A stretch of DNA of 64,000 bases from NCBI GenBank assembly GCA_002070955.1, contig MWEK01000001.1, forward strand, positions 16,103-80,102, in the 5' to 3' direction. The notes below the pieces were generated by a model, which was not told where the DNA came from, made no database searches, and saw nothing but the letters and a program-made list of their open reading frames with translations. The DNA comes from Planctomycetes bacterium ADurb.Bin069 (GTDB taxonomy: Bacteria > Planctomycetota > UBA8108 > UBA8890 > UBA8898). The position numbers were made by a program, and so were the translations under genes. Of the stretch, positions 54,405-63,990 are shown in pieces. Position 1 is the first letter of the stretch. Every line of letters starts with the position of its first letter.

Positions 54405-54807
54405 GCGTCGGGCAGCCGGTCAGGCAGCGTTCGCAGAGGATGCACTTGCTCTCGTCGTAAACGACGCGCATTTCCGGGCGCTGCACGCGCAAGGCGCCGG
54501 AGGGACAGAAGCCTTCGCAGGTGCCGCAGTGCATGCAGGCGTCTTCGTTGAGCCGCACTTCTTGGTTCAGAGAGTCGACCGCGACCCCCAAGCGCTCGAG
54601 GTGCTCCGCCGCCGCGCTGATCGGCGCGGACGCCCCCGTCAACTCCAGCACCAGACGCCCCTCCCGTTCGCTGGTGATGGTGGCGGTCAAGATGTTGAAA
54701 GTCACATCGAAGCGCTTGACGAGTTCGCAGATGACGGGTTTGTCGACCAAGTCGCTGGGGAACACCAGGACGAAGCGCTTTCGAATCTGGTTGCGGGAAT
54801 CGTTCAC
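54379..54807 (-). CDS. NIL-domain ferredoxin
   Basis: 142 residues from GTG 54807 (GTGA overlap with the preceding gene). N-terminal NIL domain (about 8-80, FVLVFPSDLVDKPVICELVKRF), then two [4Fe-4S] motifs CMHCGTCEGFCP and CILCERCLTGCP. Electron or sulfur-transfer partner of the COG1900 protein. Confidence 0.92.
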   Translation of the reverse strand: MNDSRNQIRKRFVLVFPSDLVDKPVICELVKRFDVTFNILTATITSEREGRLVLELTGASAPISAAAEHLERLGVAVDSLNQEVRLNEDACMHCGTCEGFCPSGALRVQRPEMRVVYDESKCILCERCLTGCPTHAMEFRFR

Positions 54808-56000
54808 GGCTCGGCCTCCGGCAGCGGCTGCGTCGGGCGGGCCTCCTGGGGGCCCGGCAGCGGCGCCACCGGCTCCGTCAACAGGAAGGCGCCGGCCAGG
54901 ATCTTCTCCTTGAGCAGTTCCGCGATGGCGCGGGCCATGACAAGGCTGGAAATCGGGTTGGCGGGGATCGCGCGGCCATCCACCGTCACCTCCCCGCGCT
55001 TCAGATCCGCGAAGGACACGTGCCCCAGCACGCCCGGCTTGCGGGCGGGATAGGCCTCGGCGTAGTCGACGACGGGCGCCAGGATGTCGGCGTCGCCGAC
55101 GCCCGTTCTGAAGGCCATGTCCTCGTCCAGGATCGGAATCGGCACGGCCACGCCCAGGGCCAGGCTCACGCCGTAGCCGAGCATGCTCGCGCCGCGCACG
55201 TACTCTGGGCGCATGCCCCGCAGATTGCCGATGAGCGCCAGGGTGGCCGCGCCGCCCAGGGGGATTCCGCGGCCGCTGCGCGCCACCGTCGGGTCGTGCT
55301 GCGTCCCCTCCCACGCCACATAGCCCGTGCCGCCGCCCAGCAGAACCCGCGTGCCGATGCCGATGGTGCGCAGCATGGGATCGTTCATCAGCGGGGAGAG
55401 CTCGCCGGCGCCGGAGTAACTCACGTTGCCCAGGCGCGGCTTGAGAATGCCGAGGTAGGTGTACTTCGTCTGCCGCGACGTGTTGGCGGCGACGTTGTAG
55501 TTTTGGTAGCAGTTTCTCGGGTTGAACAGGTACGCTTGGTTGATGTCCCGGAGGGATATCCAACTCGCCGCGCTTTTGGACGGATAGCAGTCCGTCCCGT
55601 ACGACGTCGCCTCGAGCCGCACCTTCCGGCCGGACACCAGTTCCTCGATTACGTGGCCGCCGCCGTACCGGAACTCGCCGGGGAAGGGTTGATTGCCGGG
55701 GTCGCCGGCGCGGAGTTCCGCCGCGCCGATATAGGCATCCGCCGCGGCGATGCCCCCGTAGGCCGGCACGCCGTTGAGCAGCACGCGCTGCATCTTGATC
55801 CGAGGCCGCGCGTGCCCGAAGTTCAGAAACGCGCCCGACGAGCACATCATGCCGAAGGTGCCCGTCGTGACGACATCGACCTCGCGCGCCGCGCACGGCA
55901 CGCCGCGCTCCTGCACGATGCGCGTCATCTCCTCGGCGGTCACGACGACGGCGCCGCCCTGGGCGATCTTGGCGTTGATCTCGGCGATAGAGCGCTGCAT
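54804..56000 (-). CDS. Homocysteine biosynthesis protein, COG1900/DUF39
   Basis: 398 residues; ATG 56000 chosen because the family N-terminus MQRSIAEINAKI begins there, after GGAAAGGG. Family features: TTGTFGMMCSSGAFLNFGH, ATSYGTDCYPS, RNCYQNYNVAANTS and GVGDADILAPVVDY. Sulfurtransferase step that turns aspartate semialdehyde and sulfide into homocysteine with a NIL-ferredoxin. No CBS domains are attached, unlike the longest archaeal forms. Confidence 0.92.
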   Translation of the reverse strand: MQRSIAEINAKIAQGGAVVVTAEEMTRIVQERGVPCAAREVDVVTTGTFGMMCSSGAFLNFGHARPRIKMQRVLLNGVPAYGGIAAADAYIGAAELRAGDPGNQPFPGEFRYGGGHVIEELVSGRKVRLEATSYGTDCYPSKSAASWISLRDINQAYLFNPRNCYQNYNVAANTSRQTKYTYLGILKPRLGNVSYSGAGELSPLMNDPMLRTIGIGTRVLLGGGTGYVAWEGTQHDPTVARSGRGIPLGGAATLALIGNLRGMRPEYVRGASMLGYGVSLALGVAVPIPILDEDMAFRTGVGDADILAPVVDYAEAYPARKPGVLGHVSFADLKRGEVTVDGRAIPANPISSLVMARAIAELLKEKILAGAFLLTEPVAPLPGPQEARPTQPLPEAEP

Positions 56001-56023
56001 TCCCTTTCCGTCCGCACGCGCCG

Positions 56024-56494
56024 TCAGGTTTGCGAAGCCGCGGCGGCGCCGAGGCGCCGCGCGAGCATCTCCGCCAGACCGCCGCCGCGGGCCCATGCCT
56101 CGAACGCCGGCAGGTCTGTGAAGCGCACGGTGCTCAACAGGTTTACGACCCAGTTCTCCCCCATGGGCGAAATCGCGATGATGGGCCGGCCGGCGCGGTG
56201 CACCTCCCACATCTCGATTGCGGTCCCCATGCTTGCCTCGGGCAGGTACGCAATGAAGGCGCGGCAGCGGGCGGCCAGCGCCGCGTGTCCGAAAAACGTC
56301 TGCCGCGCCCGCTCCAATCCGTAGTCGATCGAGGACGGGTGGCAGGCCACGGGATCATAGACCGTCGCGCCCGGGCGACCGGCCTCGACGGCAGCGCGGA
56401 TTCTCGTCCGATAATCTTGAGGCGCGATGCTCCTGCCCCGCTCCGATCCCTGGATAACGCCGCCGATGAATACGTCGTACTCGAAGGGTTGCAT
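56024..56494 (-). CDS. Nucleoside 2-deoxyribosyltransferase-like protein
   Basis: 156 residues beginning YDVFIGGVIQGS. The nucleotide-binding-like strand and a PEASMGTAIEMWEVHRAGRPII segment have the catalytic-Glu pattern of the nucleoside deoxyribosyltransferase/TIR-like fold. It leads the homocysteine gene set with a gap of 23 bases, a partner I do not know from described clusters. Substrate unknown. Confidence 0.7.
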   Translation of the reverse strand: MQPFEYDVFIGGVIQGSERGRSIAPQDYRTRIRAAVEAGRPGATVYDPVACHPSSIDYGLERARQTFFGHAALAARCRAFIAYLPEASMGTAIEMWEVHRAGRPIIAISPMGENWVVNLLSTVRFTDLPAFEAWARGGGLAEMLARRLGAAAASQT

Positions 56495-56717
56495 AGGGCC
56501 CCACCTGCCGGTCGCCGGGTCTCTTGCGCGCTCGCCGGCGCGTCACACCGCGCGAAGCCGTTCTCCGGCCGCGGCCGGGGCGGTACTGCGGCCGCCGCGC
56601 GCCGTCCACCGGGTCAACGTGCAATCGTACCCTTCGGCGCCGCCGGCGGGAAGTCCCGCGGCTGCCGGACGGTGGCTGCCGTCCGGCCCACGCGGCGGCG
56701 CCGGCGTCGGCCAGGCG

Positions 56718-56960
56718 TTAGGATCGGTACGCAACGGCGCAACTGTCCGTCGCGCCTTGCGACTGCGCCGCGAGGATTTCGTTGCGTTGCGGGCTCGTGA
56801 GCAGGCCGAGATCGACCATCACGTCGCCGATGAAACGGCGGCGCAGGCCGCTTTCGACCTGTGAGCGTTGAACGTTGAGGGCCGTCAACACCTGTTCGGC
56901 CGACGCCAGCCCCCGCAGCCGCGCGATGTCTCCGAAGAAGCAGTGCCGTTCCATGGTCAT
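56718..56960 (-). CDS. Small MshEN-like protein
   Basis: 80 residues from ATG 56960. Two similar halves: FFGDIARLRGLASAEQVLTAL and FIGDVMVDLGLLTSPQRNEIL. This L/I-G-x-x-x-x-x-G-L-L-T pattern is the MshEN fold found at the N-terminus of type II secretion and pilus ATPases, where some members bind c-di-GMP. Here it is free-standing with a short polar tail. Could be a tiny second-messenger adaptor. Confidence 0.65.
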   Translation of the reverse strand: MTMERHCFFGDIARLRGLASAEQVLTALNVQRSQVESGLRRRFIGDVMVDLGLLTSPQRNEILAAQSQGATDSCAVAYRS

Positions 56961-57048
56961 GTCGTATCCCCATCCCTCTCGGATTCTCAACGATACTATC
57001 GGATGTCGGCGCCTAATGCCTGAGCCCGGCCCTCCGTCAGGCGCGTTT

Positions 57049-59154
57049 CTAGGGCGACTCTCTCAGGACGGGGGATTCCTGGTGGGCGGGCGTGCCGGTC
57101 GCCACCCTGATGGTGCCGGTCTCATCGCAGTAGTAGAACCTTCCGCGGCCGCTCATCGGCCGCGCGTCAAACATCCAGTTCCGCTCCCCCCCCGACTTGA
57201 GTTTGAAGATGTAGCCGTTGCTCACGCCGCGCGCGGTCTCGGCGTCGATTCGACCGCCGTCCTTCAGCTCGGAGAGGTTCTGCGCATAACGGTTGTGCCA
57301 CAGGCGGAACTCCTCCTGGGCCACCATGATCGCGTTGATGGCCGCAAGCACCTTGCGTTCGCCCCGTCCCTGCCGCGCGTGCGCGAAGGCGGGCAACCCG
57401 ACCAGCGCGCCGAGCGCGCCCGCGCCCAGCGCCGTGGGCGCCACGCCCCACTCCGAGCGGATCTCGCCCGCGAAGCCCTCGGGCGTCGCTCGGAACACCA
57501 TCCAGAGGGGCCCGAGCTTCTGCGGCAGGATGCGGCCGACCTCGCGCAGGCATTCCTCCAGGGCCGGCGGAAGATCCTCATCGAAAGCCAGCGCGGCGAG
57601 GCCCTCCTCCAGAGCGGCCGCATGATCGCGATGCGGGTTCACGTACACCATGCCGCCGAGCTTCTCGTGGGCCAGGATCTCTCTCATCTCGCTCCGCGCC
57701 GCGAGGGGATTCGCGCGGCTGCGGCGATTGCGCAGGAAATCGCGCACGGCATCGATATCCCGGCTTACGATCAGATGCTGCTCGCCCAGACCCACGTACG
57801 CCGCGAGCGGATCCGGCGCCGCGTAAATGGGGTACCCGTCGACGGATTCGCGCAGCAGCGGGCGGCCGAGACGTTCCTCGATTCCGCGCGCCGCGTCGCG
57901 TAGGATCTCGCGCTGCCCGACGGACAGAACCAGCGTGTCCGGACACGGCGAGGCTCCGGCGCGCGCGTACGCGAAGACTTCCGGACCGAAGGCGCTCAGC
58001 AGGGCGTCCGCATCGGCGCCCGTGGGCGCGGACAGCTCGCTCGCGGCGCGGGCGAGCGTTTCCCAGGTTTTCGGCCACGCCTTCGCGATGCCCGCGGCCG
58101 CCCGGGGCCATACGTTCCGAAGGTCGACCCCGAAGACGCCGAAAAAACCGACATCGGCGGGAACGACCGCCAGCGCCCCGCGCACATTCGCCTCCCTCAG
58201 GAACTGCCCCGCGAGCCCCTGCCCGGCTTCGGGCCATTCGACGTGCCACACATCGCGGATCTTGCCCGCAGAGCGGTAGGAGGCGATGCCCGCGGCGCCC
58301 GCGGCGTCGAGACCGAGGTCCCGCCACAGCGCTTCGCGGCCGGACGGGCCGAAAAGCGCGCTCAGAAGCTTGCCGAAGTGCGCGTACACGAAGGCGAGTT
58401 CGATACCCGCGCTCTGCACTTGCGCCTGCACCCGCGTGAAAGCAGCGCCGGCCCGCAAGGGCCGCGGCGCGGGAGCCAGGGTTTCGAAAAACCGTGGGTC
58501 GGTGCTGATGCGAACCTCGCCGTCGCACGGCGCGAAGTACCAGGTCTCCGCTGCGCCGCGCCCGAAGGCCGCGGTCCGCACCGCGACCCCGGCAAGCGTC
58601 GTTTCCCCGACGATGAGCTCGGGAACGTTCTCCCGCAGCGCCGCGGCGCAATCGGCAAGCACCCGCACCGCGCGCTCGGCCTCTTCGCGCGCATTCCAGA
58701 GGACGTACGCGTCGGCCCGGAGGCCGCCCTCGCCGTCGGGCGCAATCACGACGGCGGCTTCGGCCTGCCCGCGCATCAAGCCCTGGAACGCCCGGCCCAT
58801 CTCGTGTCCGAGAATTTCCCAGGCCTTGGCGCCCACCAGGCGCTCGATCGCCGCCCCGAAGTCCGCGTGCTTCGCGATCGTCTGGATCGGAGAGGCCGCC
58901 AGCAGGGCGGCCAGCGCGGCCACGTCGGGGACGACGGCGTAAAAGACGGCGCGATCGTCGATGAATTCCGCAAGCACGCGTCCGTCCGTGCGCGCGGGCG
59001 GCTCGGGCGCCGCATTCCCCGCCCTCCGCTGCGGTTCCGCCCGGCGTACCGGCGCCTGCCCAGCGGCGGCCGCGGCGGACTCCTGACGGCCGCAGCCGCA
59101 CCATAGCGCGCAGCACAACGCGGCGCAGGCCGCATAGCTTATGCCGCGAATCAT
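57049..59154 (-). CDS. Large lipoprotein with a pilin-like C-terminal domain
   Basis: 701 residues; ATG 59154 with AGGGAG six bases upstream. Lipobox L-W-C-G-C. Residues about 60-600 are a long alpha/beta region (DUF3352-like in feel: FYAVVPDVAALAALLAASP, LIVSRDIDAVRDFL), unrecognised with certainty. The last 90 residues (AINAIMVAQEEFRLWHNRYAQNLSEL, then FYYCDETGTIRVATG) match the pilin-headpiece-type module seen in planctomycete and acidobacterial proteins. Its promoter is at 59255-59282. Confidence 0.75.
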   Translation of the reverse strand: MIRGISYAACAALCCALWCGCGRQESAAAAAGQAPVRRAEPQRRAGNAAPEPPARTDGRVLAEFIDDRAVFYAVVPDVAALAALLAASPIQTIAKHADFGAAIERLVGAKAWEILGHEMGRAFQGLMRGQAEAAVVIAPDGEGGLRADAYVLWNAREEAERAVRVLADCAAALRENVPELIVGETTLAGVAVRTAAFGRGAAETWYFAPCDGEVRISTDPRFFETLAPAPRPLRAGAAFTRVQAQVQSAGIELAFVYAHFGKLLSALFGPSGREALWRDLGLDAAGAAGIASYRSAGKIRDVWHVEWPEAGQGLAGQFLREANVRGALAVVPADVGFFGVFGVDLRNVWPRAAAGIAKAWPKTWETLARAASELSAPTGADADALLSAFGPEVFAYARAGASPCPDTLVLSVGQREILRDAARGIEERLGRPLLRESVDGYPIYAAPDPLAAYVGLGEQHLIVSRDIDAVRDFLRNRRSRANPLAARSEMREILAHEKLGGMVYVNPHRDHAAALEEGLAALAFDEDLPPALEECLREVGRILPQKLGPLWMVFRATPEGFAGEIRSEWGVAPTALGAGALGALVGLPAFAHARQGRGERKVLAAINAIMVAQEEFRLWHNRYAQNLSELKDGGRIDAETARGVSNGYIFKLKSGGERNWMFDARPMSGRGRFYYCDETGTIRVATGTPAHQESPVLRESP

Positions 59155-59254
59155 CGCATACTCCCTATCGTCGAGGGTCTTTCCCGGTGCCGTTGCCCGT
59201 ACCGTTCCCCGCGGCAACGCAGGCTTTCGCCGCGCGGACGCGGGAAGCCGGAGA

Positions 59255-59282
59255 ACTATAGCATACCCCCCGTCGTCCGCAA
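59255..59282 (-). promoter_or_regulatory. Promoter of the large lipoprotein gene
   Basis: Minus strand TTGCGG (59282-59277), 16-base spacer, TATAGT (59260-59255). Divergent from the phosphatase gene, whose -10 may be TATACT at 59352-59357. Confidence 0.5.
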
Positions 59283-59410
59283 CTTGGCGCGCGCGCCCCC
59301 CCGCCCGCCTTCGGCGACGACGGGGGGTTCGCCGGTTCGGCGCGGGCAGGCTATACTTCCGGCGCGGGCGTTTGTGACGGCCGGGCGGGGCGCGAAAGGC
59401 ACGGTTCGCG

Positions 59411-60589
59411 ATGCAGTCTTCAACCAAGGATCCAGTTCCGGTATTGATTTCCGGCACCACAGTCGAACTTTCCGGCGGCCGGTTCACGAGCAGCACCCAC
59501 GGCGATATGACCGTGCTCAGCGCCGAAGGCCTATGCTCTGTCGCCCTGCTCGGCCAGATCGAGCAGTACGCCCGCCGCGCGACCGGGACGCTCGGGCTGG
59601 ATTTCGCCGCACTGCGCAACATTACGCCTCTCATTGTGCCCATGCTGGAGCGCGTACGGAGCGTCCTTGCGAAGCGGGGCCTGCGTCTCGTGATCATCGC
59701 CCCTCCCGCGCAGCTCAAGGATATCCTCGCGCTTCACGGTCTCGAGGAGCGGTACTTCGCCGGGGAATTGCGGTCGGCATCCGCGCCGCGGGAACCTTCC
59801 GTCCACGACGTGAAGAAGTTCGCCCGCGCCCTCCGCGACTCCGCCACCATCGAGCGCGGTTTGGAGACCGCCGAGGAGCGCATCTCGTCGTTCATGCCCC
59901 AGGCGCTGCCGACGCTCTCCGGGTGGCGTTTTGGCGCCTACTGGCGGGCATGCGACCGCATCGGGGGCGATTTCTACGATTTCGTGCCCCTCGGAACCAC
60001 TCGGGTGGGCATTACCGTCGGCGATGTCTCCGGACACGGCATCGCCGCGGCGATGCTCATGGGCATTGCCAAGAAGGTCCTGCACCTGCGCGCGCAGGAG
60101 ATGGCTGACGCCGGACCGGCGCGGGTGTTGGCCCGCGTAAACGAAGATCTCCTTCCCGATCTGCAGCACGGGGCGTTTGTTACGATTCTGTACGGCGTCC
60201 TGGAGACGGCAACCGGCAATTTCACCTTCGCCCGGGCCGGTCACGAGCCGCCCATGCGCGTCTCGCCCCACGCGGTCGTCCCCGAGGTGATGATGACGCG
60301 GGGGGCGGCGGTCGGGATCCTGCGCTCCGGCCAATTCGGCGCCTGTCTCGAGGAGCGCAGCGTCGTCCTCGAACCGGGGGATGGCGTCGTTATCCTCAGC
60401 GACGGAGTCTGCGATTCCGTGGACGAACGCAGCGTCCGCTTCGGCCGGGCGCGCATCGCCGACGCGCTCGCCGGCGCCGATGCGTCCCGAGCCGTCAACG
60501 CCCTTCTGGGGGCGCTGTCTGCCTTCGTGTGCAAGGAACCGCCGCGGGATGACATGACCGTCGTGGCCTTTGCCCGCGCGGCGCCGTAG
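59411..60589 (+). CDS. STAS-PP2C (RsbU/SpoIIE-type) phosphatase
   Basis: 392 residues. N-terminal STAS domain (about 25-115, LGLDFAALRNITPLIVPMLERV, though the usual phosphorylatable Ser of anti-anti-sigma factors is not obvious), a short helix, then a PPM phosphatase (about 170-390) with metal motifs GGDFYDFV, VGDVSGHGIAAAM and PRDDMTVVAF. Such proteins dephosphorylate anti-anti-sigma factors in partner-switching stress control. The following gene is a large DUF4388 protein. Confidence 0.9.
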   Translation: MQSSTKDPVPVLISGTTVELSGGRFTSSTHGDMTVLSAEGLCSVALLGQIEQYARRATGTLGLDFAALRNITPLIVPMLERVRSVLAKRGLRLVIIAPPAQLKDILALHGLEERYFAGELRSASAPREPSVHDVKKFARALRDSATIERGLETAEERISSFMPQALPTLSGWRFGAYWRACDRIGGDFYDFVPLGTTRVGITVGDVSGHGIAAAMLMGIAKKVLHLRAQEMADAGPARVLARVNEDLLPDLQHGAFVTILYGVLETATGNFTFARAGHEPPMRVSPHAVVPEVMMTRGAAVGILRSGQFGACLEERSVVLEPGDGVVILSDGVCDSVDERSVRFGRARIADALAGADASRAVNALLGALSAFVCKEPPRDDMTVVAFARAAP

Positions 60590-60632
60590 CGTGTTACCGG
60601 GCCTGCGCGCGCCGCGTGGCGCGGAGGCAGGG

Positions 60633-60661
60633 TTGATATCTCGGGTCGCATTAGGTACACT
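60633..60661 (+). promoter_or_regulatory. Promoter of the DUF4388 gene
   Basis: TTGATA (60633-60638), 17-base spacer, TACACT (60656-60661), about 100 bases before the start. Confidence 0.6.
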
Positions 60662-60766
60662 TCTCGGGAAGGTTCAGGGCGGCGCGCGCGGCAATCGCGC
60701 GCTCGCCGCGCGGGTTGCGCGCCGGAATCATGCCGGCGCCGCCTTCCCGTACACGGGGGGTTGACA

Positions 60767-63700
60767 TTGGCGTTTCGCGGGGAAGCATCGCAAATTCCCT
60801 TGAGCAACATCTTCCAGACGCTCGGCCTCAGCGGGCAGGAGGGTGTCCTGGAGATCGTCTGGAAGGGAGGCGCTCGCCGCCTGCGCTTCACCAAAGGCGG
60901 CGTCAGGGTCGTTCCCGACCGGCCCGGCAGCGTGGAACCTCTGCGCACCGCGCTCATCAAGCAGCGGGTGCTCTCCGAGGCCCAGTTCACCAACGTGCAG
61001 AAGACTCTGTCTCCCGAAGTCGCTCTCCTCGACGCTCTCTACGATCGCCGCGTAATCACCGCCGAGCACATGGCGGAGTCGCTTCCCGACCATTTCTGCG
61101 AGCTGGTGCTCGCCGTTTTTCGCGAAAGCGAGGCGCATTTCAATTTCACCGTGGAGACCGCCGGCGCCGTCGATGACTTCGTCACCCGGCCCGAGCTGGC
61201 TCGGTCGCTCACCTTCGAAATCACCGCGCTCCTGATGGAAGCTGCGCGCCGCGAGGACGAGTGGGCGCGCATCGCGCATCTCGTTCCGGGCGGCCGCGAG
61301 ATCTTCGCGCCGCGCGAGCCGCGGGCTCTCGCGCACTACATCGCGGAGCACGTCACCTGCCGCGAGCTGGGCGCGGATTTCCTGCAACTGCTCGACGGCG
61401 AGCACAGCCTGAACCAGATCGTGGCGAATTCGCGTTTCTTCCCCTTCCAGGTCTTCAGCACCATTGCCGGCCTCATCGAAGCCGGCCTCTTGGAGCCCCT
61501 CGATGTGGATCGCAAACGCGAACTCGCGAAGAAGCATCGCCGGAATTTCCGTTTCGACGAGGCCGCGGATGTGTGCCGTTCCCTGCTGGAGCTGAACCCT
61601 CGGGATCACGAGGCGCGCAAGAATCTCGCGGGGATCCTCGATCGCCAAGGAAAGGTCGAAGAACTCATCGTCCACTGGCGGGAGCTCGCGCTCAATGCGG
61701 CCATGCGGGACGACCCCGGCGAAGCCAAGGAATATCTCGAGAAGATCCTCGGAAAGCAGCCCGAAGACCTCGCCAGTCTGCTCGCCCTCAGCCGTCTCCA
61801 GCAGCGGCACGGCCGCATCCGCGATGCGATGCGAAGCGCGCAGCGGTTGATCGCAGCGGCGCGCGCCCACCCCGACCCGCCTGCCGCCCTCGGCGTCGTC
61901 AAGGATTTGGTCGCCGAATTCCCCGGCGAACTGCCCTTCCGCCACGAACTTGCGCGCATGTACCATCGCGCCGGCGACGCGGCGTCGGCCCTCGCCCTGC
62001 TGCGAGGGCTCGCCGAGCACTATGCCGGCATCAGATCGTTTCAGAACTTGCGCAAGGCCTGCGAGCAGATCGTCACGATCGACCCCCAGGGAGCCCGGGC
62101 GTTCGACGCGCTGCTGGAACAGGAGCGCCGCGCCGCGCAGCGCAGGGTCGGCTTCTTGAAGCGCCTTTCCGTGAAGGGCGCCATCGCGCTGGCCGGAATC
62201 GCGGCGATAGCGTTCGTGGCGTTCGAGGCCCGCGCCCGTCGCGCCTATGCCGCCGTGCGCGGCGACGTGAACCAGCTCTTGGAAGACCGCCGGTTCGAGG
62301 AGGCGCACGCCGTTGCGGCGGCGGCCGCCGCCGGGCACCGCCGGAGCCTGGTGTACGACCGGTTCTCGGAGCTCCTGCAGGAAATCGAGTCGGCCAAGTC
62401 GCGGGACGCCAGCGACCGCCGGCAGGTGGAGGCGCGGCGCGCCTTCGACGTCGAGTCGCTCCTTCAGCGCGCCAGGGTGCTCGAGCAGCGCGGACAGCAC
62501 GGCGAAGCCGCCCGCCTCGTGAACGGCATTTCGCGCGACGGGCTGGAAGGGAAGCTCGCCGAGCAGTTGGCATCGGTGACGGCGGGCCTGAACGCCTATC
62601 TGGGCGCCGCGCAATCCCTCGCCCGGAACGCCAGGGAAGCCGAGGCGGCCGCGCGCTGGCGCGACGCGTGCCTGTATTGGCAGCAGCTCAGAAGGCAATT
62701 CCCCGGAGCCCCCGAGTCTCGCACCGTGCGTTACCCGCTCCAGATCCAAGCCACGCCGCCGGGCGCCGAGGTGTGGCTCGACGGCGCGCTCGCCGGCACG
62801 AGTCCCACGGTGGTGCGCTGGCCCGCGAGCGGCCGCGCGCAGCTCGTGGTGCGGAAGCAGTCCTACGCGCCCTTCTCCCGCGAGCTTTCGGATGGGGAAG
62901 TCGGTTGGTCCCTCCCGGTGGCCCTCGCCAAACTCAGCGCCTGGCGCTACGAATGCGGAGCGGCGGTCGAGAGCGCCACTGTGACCCACGGAGACCGGAC
63001 GTTCATCGCCGACCGGGGCGGCAGGCTGCATGCCGTCGAACTCCGCGGCGGCGGCTCGCTCTGGCAGTTGGACCTGGGCGAGATCGGCGGGGTGAGCGCC
63101 GCGCTGCGCGGTTGGAGCGGACGCATCATCTGCGTGACGATCGAAGGCAGCTTCCTGCAGATTTCGCGGGATGGCCGGCTGCTCACCCGCGCGACTCTGC
63201 CGGTGAGCGCTCCCATCAAGTTGTCCCCGAGCGTCCCGACCGAGGATGGCGTCCTCGCGGTGGCGGGAGACGGCGGGGACTTCTGCATGATGCGGCTCGA
63301 TCCCTGTGGCGCGCTTTGGCAGGGAAGGATGCCCGCCAGGATCATGACCGCTCCGGTGGCGGTGCCCGGCCGCCGCGTCCTCATCGGAGACGTGTCCGGA
63401 AACCTCTGGCGGTGCTCGCTGGCCGCCGCAGAAATCTCCGCCCGGCGGCGCTTCAATCATCCCTTGTCGGTGCCCCCCCTGCCCTACGGCGAGGAAGGCG
63501 CCATCGTGTCCGCGGGACCCGAGGTGCATGTCTTCGCCGACCTCGCAAAGGGCGAGATCCTCGCGCGGGAGACCTTCGCGGCCCCCGTCACGGCGATGCA
63601 CGGCGGCGAGGATGGCTTGTACGTTGCCACCGACGATGGCTTCCTCGCCGCGCTGAAGCCGCCGGCTTTCGCGGTGGCGTGGAGACTCAAGCTCCCGCGT

Positions 63701-63907
63701 CCGGCGCAGAGCGTCCTGGCGGGATCCAACGCGGTGTACGCCGCGTGCGAGGCTGAAGTGCTCGCGTTCACCGGCCAGGGACGGCCCGCGTGGAACTTCC
63801 CGTGCAAGGGCCGCGTGTGGGCCATCGAGAATCCTGATGCCGACCACCTGCTCGCCGGCGGCGAGGATCGCGGCGTCGTGCTGTTCGACCTTGCGCCCGA
63901 CGCCTAG
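60767..63907 (+). CDS. DUF4388-TPR-PEGA-propeller transmembrane protein
   Basis: 1046 residues. TTG 60767 is preferred because GGGGGG lies about six bases upstream and the protein then starts MAFRGEASQIPLSNIFQTLG, the usual DUF4388 opening. DUF4388 spans about 1-150; an unassigned segment leads to TPR repeats (about 265-440); one transmembrane helix is at about 475-495; then a coiled region, a PEGA domain (about 665-725, PPGAEVWLDGALAGTSPTVV) and a PQQ/WD-like beta propeller to the end. A transmembrane link from a cytoplasmic sensor to an outside platform. Downstream of the RsbU-type gene. Confidence 0.85.
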   Translation: MAFRGEASQIPLSNIFQTLGLSGQEGVLEIVWKGGARRLRFTKGGVRVVPDRPGSVEPLRTALIKQRVLSEAQFTNVQKTLSPEVALLDALYDRRVITAEHMAESLPDHFCELVLAVFRESEAHFNFTVETAGAVDDFVTRPELARSLTFEITALLMEAARREDEWARIAHLVPGGREIFAPREPRALAHYIAEHVTCRELGADFLQLLDGEHSLNQIVANSRFFPFQVFSTIAGLIEAGLLEPLDVDRKRELAKKHRRNFRFDEAADVCRSLLELNPRDHEARKNLAGILDRQGKVEELIVHWRELALNAAMRDDPGEAKEYLEKILGKQPEDLASLLALSRLQQRHGRIRDAMRSAQRLIAAARAHPDPPAALGVVKDLVAEFPGELPFRHELARMYHRAGDAASALALLRGLAEHYAGIRSFQNLRKACEQIVTIDPQGARAFDALLEQERRAAQRRVGFLKRLSVKGAIALAGIAAIAFVAFEARARRAYAAVRGDVNQLLEDRRFEEAHAVAAAAAAGHRRSLVYDRFSELLQEIESAKSRDASDRRQVEARRAFDVESLLQRARVLEQRGQHGEAARLVNGISRDGLEGKLAEQLASVTAGLNAYLGAAQSLARNAREAEAAARWRDACLYWQQLRRQFPGAPESRTVRYPLQIQATPPGAEVWLDGALAGTSPTVVRWPASGRAQLVVRKQSYAPFSRELSDGEVGWSLPVALAKLSAWRYECGAAVESATVTHGDRTFIADRGGRLHAVELRGGGSLWQLDLGEIGGVSAALRGWSGRIICVTIEGSFLQISRDGRLLTRATLPVSAPIKLSPSVPTEDGVLAVAGDGGDFCMMRLDPCGALWQGRMPARIMTAPVAVPGRRVLIGDVSGNLWRCSLAAAEISARRRFNHPLSVPPLPYGEEGAIVSAGPEVHVFADLAKGEILARETFAAPVTAMHGGEDGLYVATDDGFLAALKPPAFAVAWRLKLPRPAQSVLAGSNAVYAACEAEVLAFTGQGRPAWNFPCKGRVWAIENPDADHLLAGGEDRGVVLFDLAPDA

Positions 63908-63960
63908 CGGCCGCATTCCCGGACCTTCGCCGCGTCCGATTGCAGCCTCCGGCCGGTTGT

Positions 63961-63990
63961 TTGACAGCCTGCCTCTCGTCATCGTACTCT
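63961..63990 (+). promoter_or_regulatory. Candidate promoter at the right edge
   Basis: TTGACA, 18-base spacer, TACTCT, pointing out of the window; the gene lies beyond. Confidence 0.3.

Noticed and set aside
60728..63982. A 1084-codon minus-strand frame opposite the DUF4388 gene
   Set aside because: The plus strand shows DUF4388, TPR, PEGA and a promoter; the opposite frame has no domain.
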